A stretch of 10,047 nucleotides of DNA from Planctomycetota bacterium (GTDB taxonomy: Bacteria > Planctomycetota > Brocadiia > JAJRTI01), in NCBI GenBank assembly GCA_024278415.1, contig JAJRTI010000762.1, positions 1-10,047 of the forward strand, given 5' to 3'. The notes under the pieces are model-generated. The model was not told the DNA's origin, ran no database searches, and saw nothing but the letters and a program-made list of their open reading frames with translations. This document shows, in pieces, positions 1 to 6,260 of this stretch. Both the position numbers and the translations under genes were made by a program. Within the stretch, counting starts at the first letter, position 1; every line of letters begins with the position of its first letter.

Positions 1-1
1 A

Positions 2-262
2 CTCGATGAGGAGCCTGCTTCAGCAGGACTTCTCTTGCTGCCGCAGGCGAATCGAGAAGCCGCGCTCAAGCGCGCTCCAGCCAATGAAGCGAAGACTTGC
101 TGTCCACCACGTGAACGTGGTGGCAAGGCAGAGAGCCAGCTCAAGCTGGCTAAGCTGGCTGAATCCCGGTACTCCAGCAGAACGATCGAGATGACCACAC
201 GTGCCGCGCTTTGCCCTAAGGTTAATGGCATTGAGGCCGACGAACGCCTTGAGGAGTCTTGA
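2..262 (+). other. Open frame entering from the left edge, doubtful partial CDS
   Basis: The frame that starts at base 2 stays open for 86 codons and stops with TGA at 260-262. It could be the 3' end of a gene that begins outside the window. The product would be polar and Lys/Arg/Glu-rich, ending in RLEES, and I recognise no family in it. Against coding: the first 150 bases are packed with perfect small hairpins, and codon choice is less GC-biased than in the real genes of this window. I keep it as a possibility only, because a reader with the upstream sequence could settle it at once. Confidence 0.2.
14..150. repeat. Cluster of four small hairpins with T(C/G)AA-type loops
   Basis: Four perfect stem-loops follow one another: 14-27 (CCTGC, loop TTCA, GCAGG), 61-74 (CGCGC, loop TCAA, GCGCG), 104-123 (CCACCACG, loop TGAA, CGTGGTGG) and 135-150 (GCCAGC, loop TCAA, GCTGGC). 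The third can be lengthened by CTTG (96-99) pairing with CAAG (124-127) across a four-base bulge. The stem sequences differ, but the loop size and type recur. This could be a structured RNA, a run of decayed palindromic repeats, or the structured end of a mobile element. I cannot tell which. Confidence 0.5.
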
Positions 263-350
263 TACCCACGTTGAGGAATGTCAATTGGAAACGGCAAATT
301 GGCCCCAGGTGTCCCCGGAGCGCAAGGATCCATTTGCAGTCCCCAGTCTC

Positions 351-371
351 CAATTGTCAATCTTCAATCAG
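351..371. repeat. Short period-7 tandem run (CAATNNT)
   Basis: CAAT recurs at exactly 351, 358 and 365, giving three degenerate heptamers (CAATTGT, CAATCTT, CAATCAG). It lies in non-coding DNA. Short heptanucleotide runs of this kind are a known class of intergenic repeat in several bacterial phyla. Three units is few, so chance is possible. Confidence 0.4.
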
Positions 372-444
372 CCGACCTACAGGCCTCTCGATCCAGCGAA
401 ACGCCTACGCCCGCAAAGGCAAAACAGATTCGCGGTTTGCCTAG

Positions 445-488
445 GCCTCCGCACGGCATGTCCGTGCGGAGCCACGATTGGGAGCCAG
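445..488 (+). repeat. 44-nt palindromic element, copy 1
   Basis: The element opens with a perfect 10-bp hairpin (447-456 paired with 462-471, loop CATGT) followed by a 17-base tail, CCACGATTGGGAGCCAG. Compared with the reverse complement of copy 2 (587-630) it has 40 of 44 identical bases. Two of the four differences (454 and 464) face each other in the stem and change C-G to G-C, so the hairpin is kept. That pattern suggests the folded form matters. Confidence 0.65.
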
Positions 489-521
489 ACGGGGGTACCG
501 GATCGGTTTCCCCCTCCCCTC

Positions 522-553
522 GCCCTTCCGCTCGGCATGCCGACCGGAAGGGC
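522..553. repeat. Central hairpin with CATG loop
   Basis: GCCCTTCCG (522-530) pairs with CGGAAGGGC (545-553). After one C/C mismatch, TCGG (532-535) pairs with CCGA (540-543) around a CATG loop. Flanking C-rich (511-519) and G-rich (556-563) runs can lengthen the stem. The GGCATG core is shared with the two flanking 44-nt elements, so this may be a third, diverged member of the family. Confidence 0.5.
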
Positions 554-586
554 AAGGGGGGGGAGAACGGCTTGAGGATCGACAAC

Positions 587-630
587 CTGGCTCCCAATCG
601 TCGCTCCGCAGGGGCATGCCCTGCGGAGGC
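587..630 (-). repeat. 44-nt palindromic element, copy 2 (inverted)
   Basis: Inverted partner of 445-488, 98 bases away. It has its own perfect 10-bp hairpin (604-613 with 619-628, loop GCATG), and the tail lies to the left, as expected for opposite orientation. The compensatory stem change relative to copy 1 is described there. Paired inverted copies are typical of REP doublets, although I see no REP-associated transposase gene in the window. Confidence 0.65.
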
Positions 631-663
631 GTCGATCGAGACCCATAGGCCTCTCGATCCAAC

Positions 664-697
664 GGCCTCCGACAGGAGGCCCCGTTTCGCTAGCGAA
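664..697. repeat. Two adjacent palindromes near the hflX end
   Basis: GGCCTCC (664-670) pairs with GGAGGCC (675-681) around GACA. TTCGCTAGCGAA (686-697) is a perfect 12-bp palindrome. They lie more than 110 bases beyond the hflX stop and have no adjoining T-run in the sense of that gene, so I do not call them a terminator. They are probably part of the repeat cluster. Confidence 0.4.
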
Positions 698-809
698 GTC
701 TCGCAAAACGGCTAGCGCCTTATTTGTCAGGAACTACGACGAAGAACAAGAAGCTGGAGCGGAATGCCTGCCTGTGCGTGCCGCCAGGCGGGCTCGCCCG
801 CTCGGGCCG

Positions 810-2111
810 CTACTCTCCGCCCAGGATCTCCACCTCGGTGGCCCCATACTGCCACAGTTTGTCCACGAGCTTGCGGGGGAACCGGGCGCGAATCGTGACC
901 GTGTGGTCGGCGAACGCGCGCTCCACGATACGGCCCTTCTCTGCGATCGCGGCTTGGAGTTTGCCGTTGGTGATGGGCGCTTTCACGAGCAGGTCGGCCA
1001 TGTGGCCGTCGATGAACTCGCGCAGCGCGCGGTCCAGGCCGTCCATGCCCTCGCCCGTGACCGCGGACACGCGCACCGCGTCCGGCCACTGCCGTTCCAG
1101 CAGCAGCTTCCCCCCGTCGTCGCTCACCAGATCCATCTTGTTCATCACGGCCACGATCGGCTTGTCCGCGCAGCCGAGTTCCGCCAACACCTGCTCGACC
1201 GATTCGATGTGGTGCTCCTTCTCAGGCGAACTGGCGTCGACCACGTGCAGGAGCAGGTCCGCGTGCCGCGCCTCTTCGAGCGTGGCGCGGAAGGACGCGA
1301 CGAGGTGGTGGGGCAGCTTGCGGATGAAGCCCACCGTGTCGCTGAGCAGGATCTTGTGGCCGTCGCTGAGCCGGCACTCGCGCGTGCGCGTGTCGAGCGT
1401 GGCGAAGAGCTTGTCCTGCACGAACACGCCCGCCCCGGTCAGCCGATTCATGAGCGTGGACTTGCCCGCGTTCGTGTAGCCCACGAGCGAGACGGTGGTC
1501 TCCTCGAACCGCGTGCGGACCTCGCGCACGCGGCGCTCCTCGATGAGCTTGATGGAGCGCCGGAGGTCCTGGATGCGCCGGCGCGCGACGCGGCGGTCTT
1601 CCTCGATCTGCTTCTCGCCGGGCCCGCGCGTGCCGATGCCGCCCTCGATGCGCGACAGGTGCGTCCACATGCGCCGAAGCCGGGGCATGACGTACTCGAG
1701 TTGCGCCAGCTCGACTTGCAGCCGCGCTTGCTTCGTGCGCGCGCGGGTGGCGAAGATGTCGAGGATCAACTCGCTGCGGTCGATGACCTTGCAGTCCAGC
1801 TCGCGCTCCAAGTTGCGGATTTGCGCGGGAGACAGATCGTCGTCGCAGATCACGACGTTTGCATCGCGTTCCGCCACGAGCGCGCGCAGGTCGTCGATCT
1901 TGCCCGTGCCCACGTACGTGCCGGGGGCGATGTGCGAGCGCTTCTGCACCTCGCAGCCCACGATCGTCGCGCCCGACGTCTCGGTGAGGCGCTCCAACTC
2001 CGCAAGCGGCTCATCCTCCTCGAACTTTGTGCCGGGAAGGATGACGCCGATCAACAGCGCGCGCTCGGCACGGACGGATAGTTCTTCTCGTAAGTCTTGA
2101 GCCTGAGCCAT
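810..2111 (-). CDS. hflX: GTPase HflX
   Basis: Ribosome-associated GTPase of the Obg-HflX superfamily. HflX proteins bind the 50S subunit and, in well-studied bacteria, rescue or split stalled ribosomes under stress; action is cytosolic. The 433-residue product has the HflX N-terminal domain, the glycine-rich linker (GGIGTRGPGEKQ, about 157-168) and a complete G domain: P-loop GYTNAGKST (211-219), DTVGF (258-262), NKMD (324-327) and SAVTGEG (349-355). A short C-terminal domain follows. Length is usual for the family. The ATG at 2111 is chosen because homology begins right after it. A TTG at 2159 would add 16 residues. Neither start has a Shine-Dalgarno, and a small ORF with a good one ends 22 bases upstream. 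The gene stands alone, more than 330 bases from preT. No Rho-independent terminator was found beyond the stop. Confidence 0.95.
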   Translation of the reverse strand: MAQAQDLREELSVRAERALLIGVILPGTKFEEDEPLAELERLTETSGATIVGCEVQKRSHIAPGTYVGTGKIDDLRALVAERDANVVICDDDLSPAQIRNLERELDCKVIDRSELILDIFATRARTKQARLQVELAQLEYVMPRLRRMWTHLSRIEGGIGTRGPGEKQIEEDRRVARRRIQDLRRSIKLIEERRVREVRTRFEETTVSLVGYTNAGKSTLMNRLTGAGVFVQDKLFATLDTRTRECRLSDGHKILLSDTVGFIRKLPHHLVASFRATLEEARHADLLLHVVDASSPEKEHHIESVEQVLAELGCADKPIVAVMNKMDLVSDDGGKLLLERQWPDAVRVSAVTGEGMDGLDRALREFIDGHMADLLVKAPITNGKLQAAIAEKGRIVERAFADHTVTIRARFPRKLVDKLWQYGATEVEILGGE

Positions 2112-2132
2112 GGTGGTATTCTGAGAGACGAA

Positions 2133-2159
2133 TCTATAGGGATGTGGCCGGAAATGCAA
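2133..2159 (-). promoter_or_regulatory. Weak candidate promoter for hflX
   Basis: On the minus strand TTGCAT (2154-2159) and TATAGA (2133-2138) are separated by 15 bp, which is shorter than the 17 bp optimum. It lies 22 bases before the hflX ATG. It overlaps the 3' end of the small ORF at 2134-2229, so only one of the two readings may be real. Confidence 0.3.
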
Positions 2160-2229
2160 TGCCCGCCGCGGCCGTACTCGCCCCGGTCATGGCGCGCACT
2201 GCGCGCGCGATACGGTCAATATGGGACAT
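2134..2229 (-). CDS. Possible small upstream ORF (31 aa) ahead of hflX
   Basis: ATG at 2229, TAG at 2134-2136. The predicted peptide begins MSHIDRIARAVRAM and ends AGIAFPATSL, with a basic amphipathic first half and a small-residue second half. The case for translation is an AGGAG at 2238-2242 placed 8 bases before the ATG, one of the best ribosome sites in the window, whereas hflX itself, 22 bases further on, has none. It could be a leader peptide controlling hflX or an unrelated small protein. I know of leader-type control of hflX homologues in some Gram-positive bacteria, but nothing here shows an attenuator. At this length, chance is a real alternative. Confidence 0.35.
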   Translation of the reverse strand: MSHIDRIARAVRAMTGASTAAAGIAFPATSL

Positions 2230-2307
2230 CTTCTTCGCTCCTGTAAGCGTTGGGCCACGGCGTCAGGGCGAGCGAGTGGGTTGCCCATGGCGATAGGGCC
2301 CGCGCCA

Positions 2308-2328
2308 CTGCTGGGCTTGTCCCAGCAG
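2308..2328. repeat. Stem-loop in the preT-hflX gap
   Basis: CTGCTGGG (2308-2315) pairs perfectly with CCCAGCAG (2321-2328) around a five-base loop. It lies about 120 bases past the preT stop and 80 bases before the small ORF, both on the minus strand. No T-run follows on either side, so it is not a standard terminator. The rest of the 2112-2446 gap holds the small ORF, a nine-base G run (2415-2423) and nothing else I can identify. Confidence 0.4.
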
Positions 2329-2446
2329 AGCGGTGATTGCCGACTACTGCCGAGGCGCCTCCTGTTTCTGTTCCCCTTTTGCTTGGCGCTCCTCCCCGCT
2401 CTTGTGGCCGGTGAGGGGGGGGGCGGTTGCAGGTGTTCGGTTTTCG

Positions 2447-3745
2447 CTACTGCTGCTTGGCCAAATACGCGTCAATCGCGGCCGCGGCGTGTTTGCCCTC
2501 GTAGATTGCGCGCACCACCGTCTGGCCGCCGCCGGCGCGGATGTCGCCTGCGGCAAACACGCCCGGCCGCGAGGTCATGTAGCTCTCGTCGTTGGCCGCA
2601 ACGCGGCCGCGGTCCTGGCCGAGGCCCTCGATGAGCGCCTGCGCCGACTCGCCGGGCCGCTGCCCGATCGCGACAATGACCGTGTCGCAGTGCAACACGA
2701 ACTCCGAATCGGGCAGTTCGACCGCGTTCGACGGAGCGAAGTTGTCCGGCTCCTGCCACTCGATGCGCACTGCGCGCAAGCCGGCCGCGTGGCCGCTGTC
2801 GCTGAGGATCTCCTGGGGCATGACGCGGCTGTGGAAGATCACGCCCTCGTCCCAGGCGCGGGCGATCTCATCGCGCGTGCCCGGCATCTCCGCGGGAGAT
2901 TCGAGGCAACAGATCTCGACCGTCTTCGCGCCCTGCCGCAGCGCGGAGCACGCTGCGTCCATGGCCACACTGCCGCCGCCGATGACGATCACGCGCGGGC
3001 CCACGCGCACCGCGTCTGGGGTGTCGATGCACGCCTGGAGGAAGCGGACCGCGTCGAGCACGGCCTTGAGTTCTTCACCCGGGATGCCAAGCCTCGCGGG
3101 GCCCCACAGGCCGGTGGCGATCAGCACGGCCGCGTACCCGTCGCCGAGGAGCGCGTCCACGCTCTCCACGGCCGCGCCGCATTTGATCTCGAAGCCGACC
3201 TCTGCAAGGTAGTTGACCTCGCGGGCGACGTCGTCCTTGGCGAGGCGGTACTCCGGGATGCCGCGGCTCAGCATGCCGCCGGGCCGATCCGCTTTCTCGA
3301 ACACGGTCACCGCGTATCCCATGCTCGTCAGCTCCGCGGCCGCGGCGAGGCCGGCCGGGCCGGAGCCGACGACGGCGACCTTCGCTCCCTTGGGCTCGGC
3401 TTTGGGCGGCGTGTAGAGGTGCTGCTCGATGTCCTGCTCGGACACATAGCGCTGGATGCGCGCGATGGAGATGGGCGCGCAGAGGCCGGCGGACCGGCAG
3501 CGCTCTTCGCACTGGCGCTCGGTCGCGCAGATCATCGCGCACGAGAGCGGCAGCACGTTCTTCTGGCGCAGCTCGCGGGCCGCGGCGGTCAGGTTGCCGG
3601 TCGCGACGGCCCGCACGAACGCGCGCACGTCCACCTCAGCCGGGCAGCCCTTGTTGCAGTACGGGTCGTCGCAGGAGAGGCAGCGCAGCGCTTCGTTCCT
3701 GGCCTCGACCGGGGTATAAGACTCACGGGTGTAACTTGCGTTCAT
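2447..3745 (-). CDS. preT: NADPH/FAD Fe-S oxidoreductase, PreT / GltD-like subunit
   Basis: Electron-input subunit of a split dihydropyrimidine-dehydrogenase-type enzyme: NAD(P)H reduces FAD, and electrons leave through two N-terminal [4Fe-4S] clusters. The 432-residue product has Cys22, 25, 30 and 34, then Cys73, 79 and 83, with the same spacing as the N-terminal Cys of pig DPD. Gln98, in PISIARIQ, matches the unusual Gln ligand of DPD. The FAD motif GSGPAG (127-132), the NADPH motif GGGSVA (256-261) and the C-terminal FAD motif GVFAAGD (395-401) are intact. The ATG at 3745 is taken because the upstream 40 in-frame codons are only antisense-like filler overlapping preA. There is no clear Shine-Dalgarno. 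The 25-bp gap to preA implies one transcript and a complex. The name PreT rests on architecture; related GltD-like proteins partner other enzymes too. Confidence 0.85.
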   Translation of the reverse strand: MNASYTRESYTPVEARNEALRCLSCDDPYCNKGCPAEVDVRAFVRAVATGNLTAAARELRQKNVLPLSCAMICATERQCEERCRSAGLCAPISIARIQRYVSEQDIEQHLYTPPKAEPKGAKVAVVGSGPAGLAAAAELTSMGYAVTVFEKADRPGGMLSRGIPEYRLAKDDVAREVNYLAEVGFEIKCGAAVESVDALLGDGYAAVLIATGLWGPARLGIPGEELKAVLDAVRFLQACIDTPDAVRVGPRVIVIGGGSVAMDAACSALRQGAKTVEICCLESPAEMPGTRDEIARAWDEGVIFHSRVMPQEILSDSGHAAGLRAVRIEWQEPDNFAPSNAVELPDSEFVLHCDTVIVAIGQRPGESAQALIEGLGQDRGRVAANDESYMTSRPGVFAAGDIRAGGGQTVVRAIYEGKHAAAAIDAYLAKQQ

Positions 3746-3770
3746 GTTGCGTTTCTTCGCGTCTCTGCGG

Positions 3771-4973
3771 TTAAGCTTCCTGTTCGTCGGCCACGACGTA
3801 AGAGATCGCGCCGGTGGGGCAGAGGTGCCGGCACACGCCGCAGGCGATGCACTTGTCGGGGTCAACCTTGGCCTTCTCGTCCTGGGCCATCTCGATGGCC
3901 TCGCAGTGGCCGGGCTTCAGGCACCGGCCGCAGCCGATGCAGTGCTCTTCGGCCACGAACGCGTGGCCCTTGACGAGCTTGACCTTGTCCGGCGTGGTGA
4001 AGTTCTTCAGCGCCATGCCGCGGAAATCGTCGAACGTCTGGTAGCCCTTGCGCGTCATGAAGTCGCGGAGGCCCTCGTTCATCTCTTGGATTACTTCCCA
4101 CCCGCGCCACATGATCGCGGAGCACACGCCCACCGCGGACGCGCCCCACATGATCGCGTCGACCACGTCGCGCCAGGTGTCGAGCCCGCCGCTGGCGATG
4201 ATCGGGATGTCCACGGCCTGGGCGAGTTGCGCGGTCGCGAGGTACGTCGAGTAGCGGCACACGGAGCCGTTGGTGGAGCCCTGGGGGATGCCTTCGAGCA
4301 GCGGCATGTCGGGCACGCCGTCGTCCGACACCGGAGGCAGGCCGCTGATGGGCGCGCCCACGATGTGGAGGCCGTCCGCGCCGGCGTCTTGCATGGCCTG
4401 CGCGGACAGGATCATACGCGCGCGGTCGCCGGGGATGATCTTGGGCACGATAGGGCCGTCGAACACGCCGCGCATGAGCGTGACGAGCTTGTGGCACACG
4501 TCGGGATTCTCGCCGATGGACGCGCCTCCGTGGTCGTGCTTTTTCGTGTCGGTCGCCGCGGACGTATCGAGGTTGGGGCAGCAGAAATTGGGTTCGAGCA
4601 TGTCCGTGCCGGCCTCAGCGAACTTCTCGCTCATGAGCTTCCATTCGTCGTCCGCATTGCCCATCGCGCTGTAGTTGGCCATCATGAGCACTGGCAGTTG
4701 TTCTTTGACTTCCTTCATCAACTCGAAGCCGTGCTCGAGGTCGAGGCGCTTGTTCGTGGGCGAGAGGATGACGCTGCCCGGGAGCGAGAAGGATCGCATC
4801 TCGCTCTGGAAGGGCACCTTGACGAAGGTGAGCTTGAGGCTGACCGCGCCGGCGCCGTGGAGCGAGGCCTGCTCGATCTTGGTGAACTTGTCCGTGAGCG
4901 GCCCCGACGCGATGGTGATGGGGTTGGGGAGCGTGAGGCCGCGGAACGTGACGCTGATGTTGGGTTCGCTCAT
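3771..4973 (-). CDS. preA: PreA-like FMN / 2x[4Fe-4S] oxidoreductase
   Basis: Catalytic-subunit partner of the preceding flavoprotein. An FMN-binding dihydroorotate-dehydrogenase-type TIM barrel (about 1-320) is followed by a ferredoxin-like tail. NFCCPN (129-134) is the family active-site strand, and IIASGGLDTWRDVVDAI (259-275) with WGASAVGV (276-283) is the FMN-phosphate region. The tail has CIGCGRC plus Cys357 (345-357) and CIACGVC plus Cys385 (375-385). The first cluster has five residues before its last Cys instead of the usual three. Odd points: by alignment from memory the catalytic loop Cys of DPD is Ile153 here and the pyrimidine-contacting Asn-Thr is Ala207-Pro208, so a substrate other than uracil or thymine is likely. 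The 400 residues fit the family. No Shine-Dalgarno is seen at the ATG, which follows a strong promoter by about 70 bases. Confidence 0.85.
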   Translation of the reverse strand: MSEPNISVTFRGLTLPNPITIASGPLTDKFTKIEQASLHGAGAVSLKLTFVKVPFQSEMRSFSLPGSVILSPTNKRLDLEHGFELMKEVKEQLPVLMMANYSAMGNADDEWKLMSEKFAEAGTDMLEPNFCCPNLDTSAATDTKKHDHGGASIGENPDVCHKLVTLMRGVFDGPIVPKIIPGDRARMILSAQAMQDAGADGLHIVGAPISGLPPVSDDGVPDMPLLEGIPQGSTNGSVCRYSTYLATAQLAQAVDIPIIASGGLDTWRDVVDAIMWGASAVGVCSAIMWRGWEVIQEMNEGLRDFMTRKGYQTFDDFRGMALKNFTTPDKVKLVKGHAFVAEEHCIGCGRCLKPGHCEAIEMAQDEKAKVDPDKCIACGVCRHLCPTGAISYVVADEQEA

Positions 4974-5050
4974 GGCTGGGCCGATTTAGTGAAAGGGCGC
5001 GGCAGTAGCCGCGCCGGCGGGGAGACGGGTCGGGTGGATGTTGCGCGGGA

Positions 5051-5079
5051 AGTATAGCCCCGTTGCGCGGCAGGGTCAA
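5051..5079 (-). promoter_or_regulatory. Strong sigma70-type promoter for preA-preT
   Basis: On the minus strand TTGACC (5074-5079) and TATACT (5051-5056) are separated by exactly 17 bp. Both hexamers match the consensus at five of six positions. Predicted transcription starts near 5044, leaving a leader of about 70 bases before the preA ATG at 4973. This separates the preA-preT unit from the URO-D gene, which ends at 5100. Confidence 0.7.
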
Positions 5080-5099
5080 GAAAGCGAGCGCCGCGCTCC

Positions 5100-6152
5100 C
5101 TACACCCCACACCCCAACTCATCGAGCTTCTGGCAGATGGCGCGCACGTTCTCCGGCGGCACGTCGGGCGCGCACTCCGCGTTGATCATGAAGCCGCCCT
5201 CTGGCATGTAGAGCGCGTCCCAGCACTCCTGGATGTGGTCCCGAATCTGCTCCGGCGTGGCGAAGGGGAGGAACTGCCGGTCGAGGTCAAGCTTGATGCA
5301 GATTGTGCCCTTGAGCGCGGCAAGCTTATCCAGACCGTTCGCTCGGAATTGCGGGTTGATGATGTCCACGCCCACCTCCCCGAGGTCGGGGATAATCTCC
5401 ACGATGTGGCCGTCGGAGTGGAGATAGGTCGTCGCGCCGGCGTCGCGGGCCGGGCCGAAGATGTCGCGGAAGCAGGGCTTGAGGTAGTGGCGCCAGTCGT
5501 CGGGGCTCATAGGCAGGGAGGTCTGCATGCCCATGTCGTCGCCGCCCGTGATCGCGTTGGCCCCAGCCTCGAGGTATCGGCTCACGAGCGCGACGTTCTG
5601 GGTGACGATCAGGTCGATGAGCTTGTCCAAGCGCGGGTCGCGCGTGGCGATGTCCATCATGAGGCCCACGTACCCGCGCAGGTAATGCAGGCGCATGAAC
5701 ATGAACCCGTGGAGCAGGCCTCCGGTCGCGAGGCTTCCGTGCTCCTTGGCGCGCTGAAAGTTCTCCGCGATGCGGCCCCAGTCGCGCGGGTGGCCGTAGT
5801 CGTCGTTCTCGACGATGTCCGGGCGCTCGTACGAGTCGAACGCGTCCCAGTCGCGCAGCGGCGCCTCGTCATCGACGGGGATGGCGTTGATGCCTTCCTC
5901 CGCGTTGTCCCACACCACGCCCCACACGTCGGTCCAGCGTCCGATCTGATGCGTGCGCGGGATCTTCATGTCCTTGAACGCGCCGGCTTTGTAGCCCGGG
6001 AAGAACTGCGGAAAGTCGAGCACCACCTCCTCCACGGCCTCGCCGTATTTGAGCCACGTGCCGGGCAGGAGCGAGACGGACACGGGCACCCACTTCGGGT
6101 GGTTGAAGTGGGCCGCGTCGAGGTAGTTTTGGGTGCGTTCGTTGTGGGGCAT
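5100..6152 (-). CDS. Uroporphyrinogen decarboxylase (URO-D) family protein
   Basis: Member of the URO-D superfamily, which holds both HemE and the MtaA/CmuA-type corrinoid methyltransferases. At 350 residues it is a normal single barrel. Recognisable parts are GGDDMGMQTSLPMSPDDW (203-220), the typical DD-G-Q strand with its SP turn; YLHSDGHIVEIIPDLGEVGVD (243-263); and the C-terminal INAECAPDVPPENVRA (323-338). Methyltransferase members bind zinc through His-x-Cys and a distal Cys. Here His245 and Cys327 are present but the middle ligand position is Asp247. HemE's N-terminal substrate motif is absent, so haem synthesis is unlikely. Such paralogues are multiplied in several environmental phyla and mostly uncharacterised. 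No Shine-Dalgarno is seen. The leader carries an ACGT-spaced repeat. It lies between PilZ and preA with gaps of 108 and 126 bp, so an operon is not implied. Confidence 0.88.
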   Translation of the reverse strand: MPHNERTQNYLDAAHFNHPKWVPVSVSLLPGTWLKYGEAVEEVVLDFPQFFPGYKAGAFKDMKIPRTHQIGRWTDVWGVVWDNAEEGINAIPVDDEAPLRDWDAFDSYERPDIVENDDYGHPRDWGRIAENFQRAKEHGSLATGGLLHGFMFMRLHYLRGYVGLMMDIATRDPRLDKLIDLIVTQNVALVSRYLEAGANAITGGDDMGMQTSLPMSPDDWRHYLKPCFRDIFGPARDAGATTYLHSDGHIVEIIPDLGEVGVDIINPQFRANGLDKLAALKGTICIKLDLDRQFLPFATPEQIRDHIQECWDALYMPEGGFMINAECAPDVPPENVRAICQKLDELGCGV

Positions 6153-6162
6153 GGTGAGTCAG

Positions 6163-6189
6163 ACGTGAAGACGTAAAAACGTAAAACGT
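6163..6189. repeat. ACGT repeated at 8, 8 and 7 bases before the URO-D gene
   Basis: ACGT occurs at 6163, 6171, 6179 and 6186, separated by A/G-rich spacers (ACGTGAAG, ACGTAAAA, ACGTAAA). It starts 11 bases upstream of the URO-D ATG, where a ribosome site would be expected. It may be an intergenic microsatellite-like repeat or a cluster of regulator half-sites. Confidence 0.45.
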
Positions 6190-6260
6190 GAGCCACGCGC
6201 GCGGTGCGCTTGTGTCGGCGCAGGGCTTGATCTCTGGCGCTGGTTCTCCGGCCCAGCGGG

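Larger units (their letters stand above)
381..661. repeat. Composite repeat: direct repeats enclosing inverted hairpin elements
   Basis: A perfect 15-bp direct repeat, AGGCCTCTCGATCCA, stands at 381-395 and 647-661. Between the copies lie two 44-nt elements in opposite orientation (445-488 and 587-630) around a central long hairpin (522-553). There is no coding capacity for a transposase. The layout is like a REP-type inverted doublet or a MITE-sized non-autonomous element. The direct repeats sit 49 and 16 bases outside the inverted elements, so they are not simple target-site duplications of those elements. Confidence 0.55.

Noticed and set aside
381..661. CRISPR array
   Set aside because: The repeats are few, in opposite orientations and unevenly spaced, and there are no cas genes.
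788..801. Intrinsic terminator for hflX
   Set aside because: GCGGGC/GCCCGC can fold just past the stop, but the loop is only two bases and no T-run follows on the minus strand.
774..2081. 435-codon plus-strand open frame
   Set aside because: Antisense to hflX, whose G motifs are all present. The Arg/Ala/His-rich product is typical of a GC-rich shadow frame.
2333..3973. 546-codon plus-strand open frame, longer than the gene opposite
   Set aside because: It lies opposite preT and the end of preA, both with complete cofactor motifs. Its own product is low-complexity and has no domain.
2447..4973. A pyrimidine-degradation operon
   Set aside because: Only the two reductase subunits are present, with no hydantoinase or ureidopropionase, and the active-site residues of the PreA-like subunit look wrong for pyrimidines.
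3744..5057. 437-codon plus-strand open frame
   Set aside because: Antisense to preA, and it runs into the preA promoter. No recognisable motif.
5235..6176. 313-codon plus-strand open frame
   Set aside because: Antisense to the URO-D-family gene, with a Val/Ala/Arg/His-rich product.
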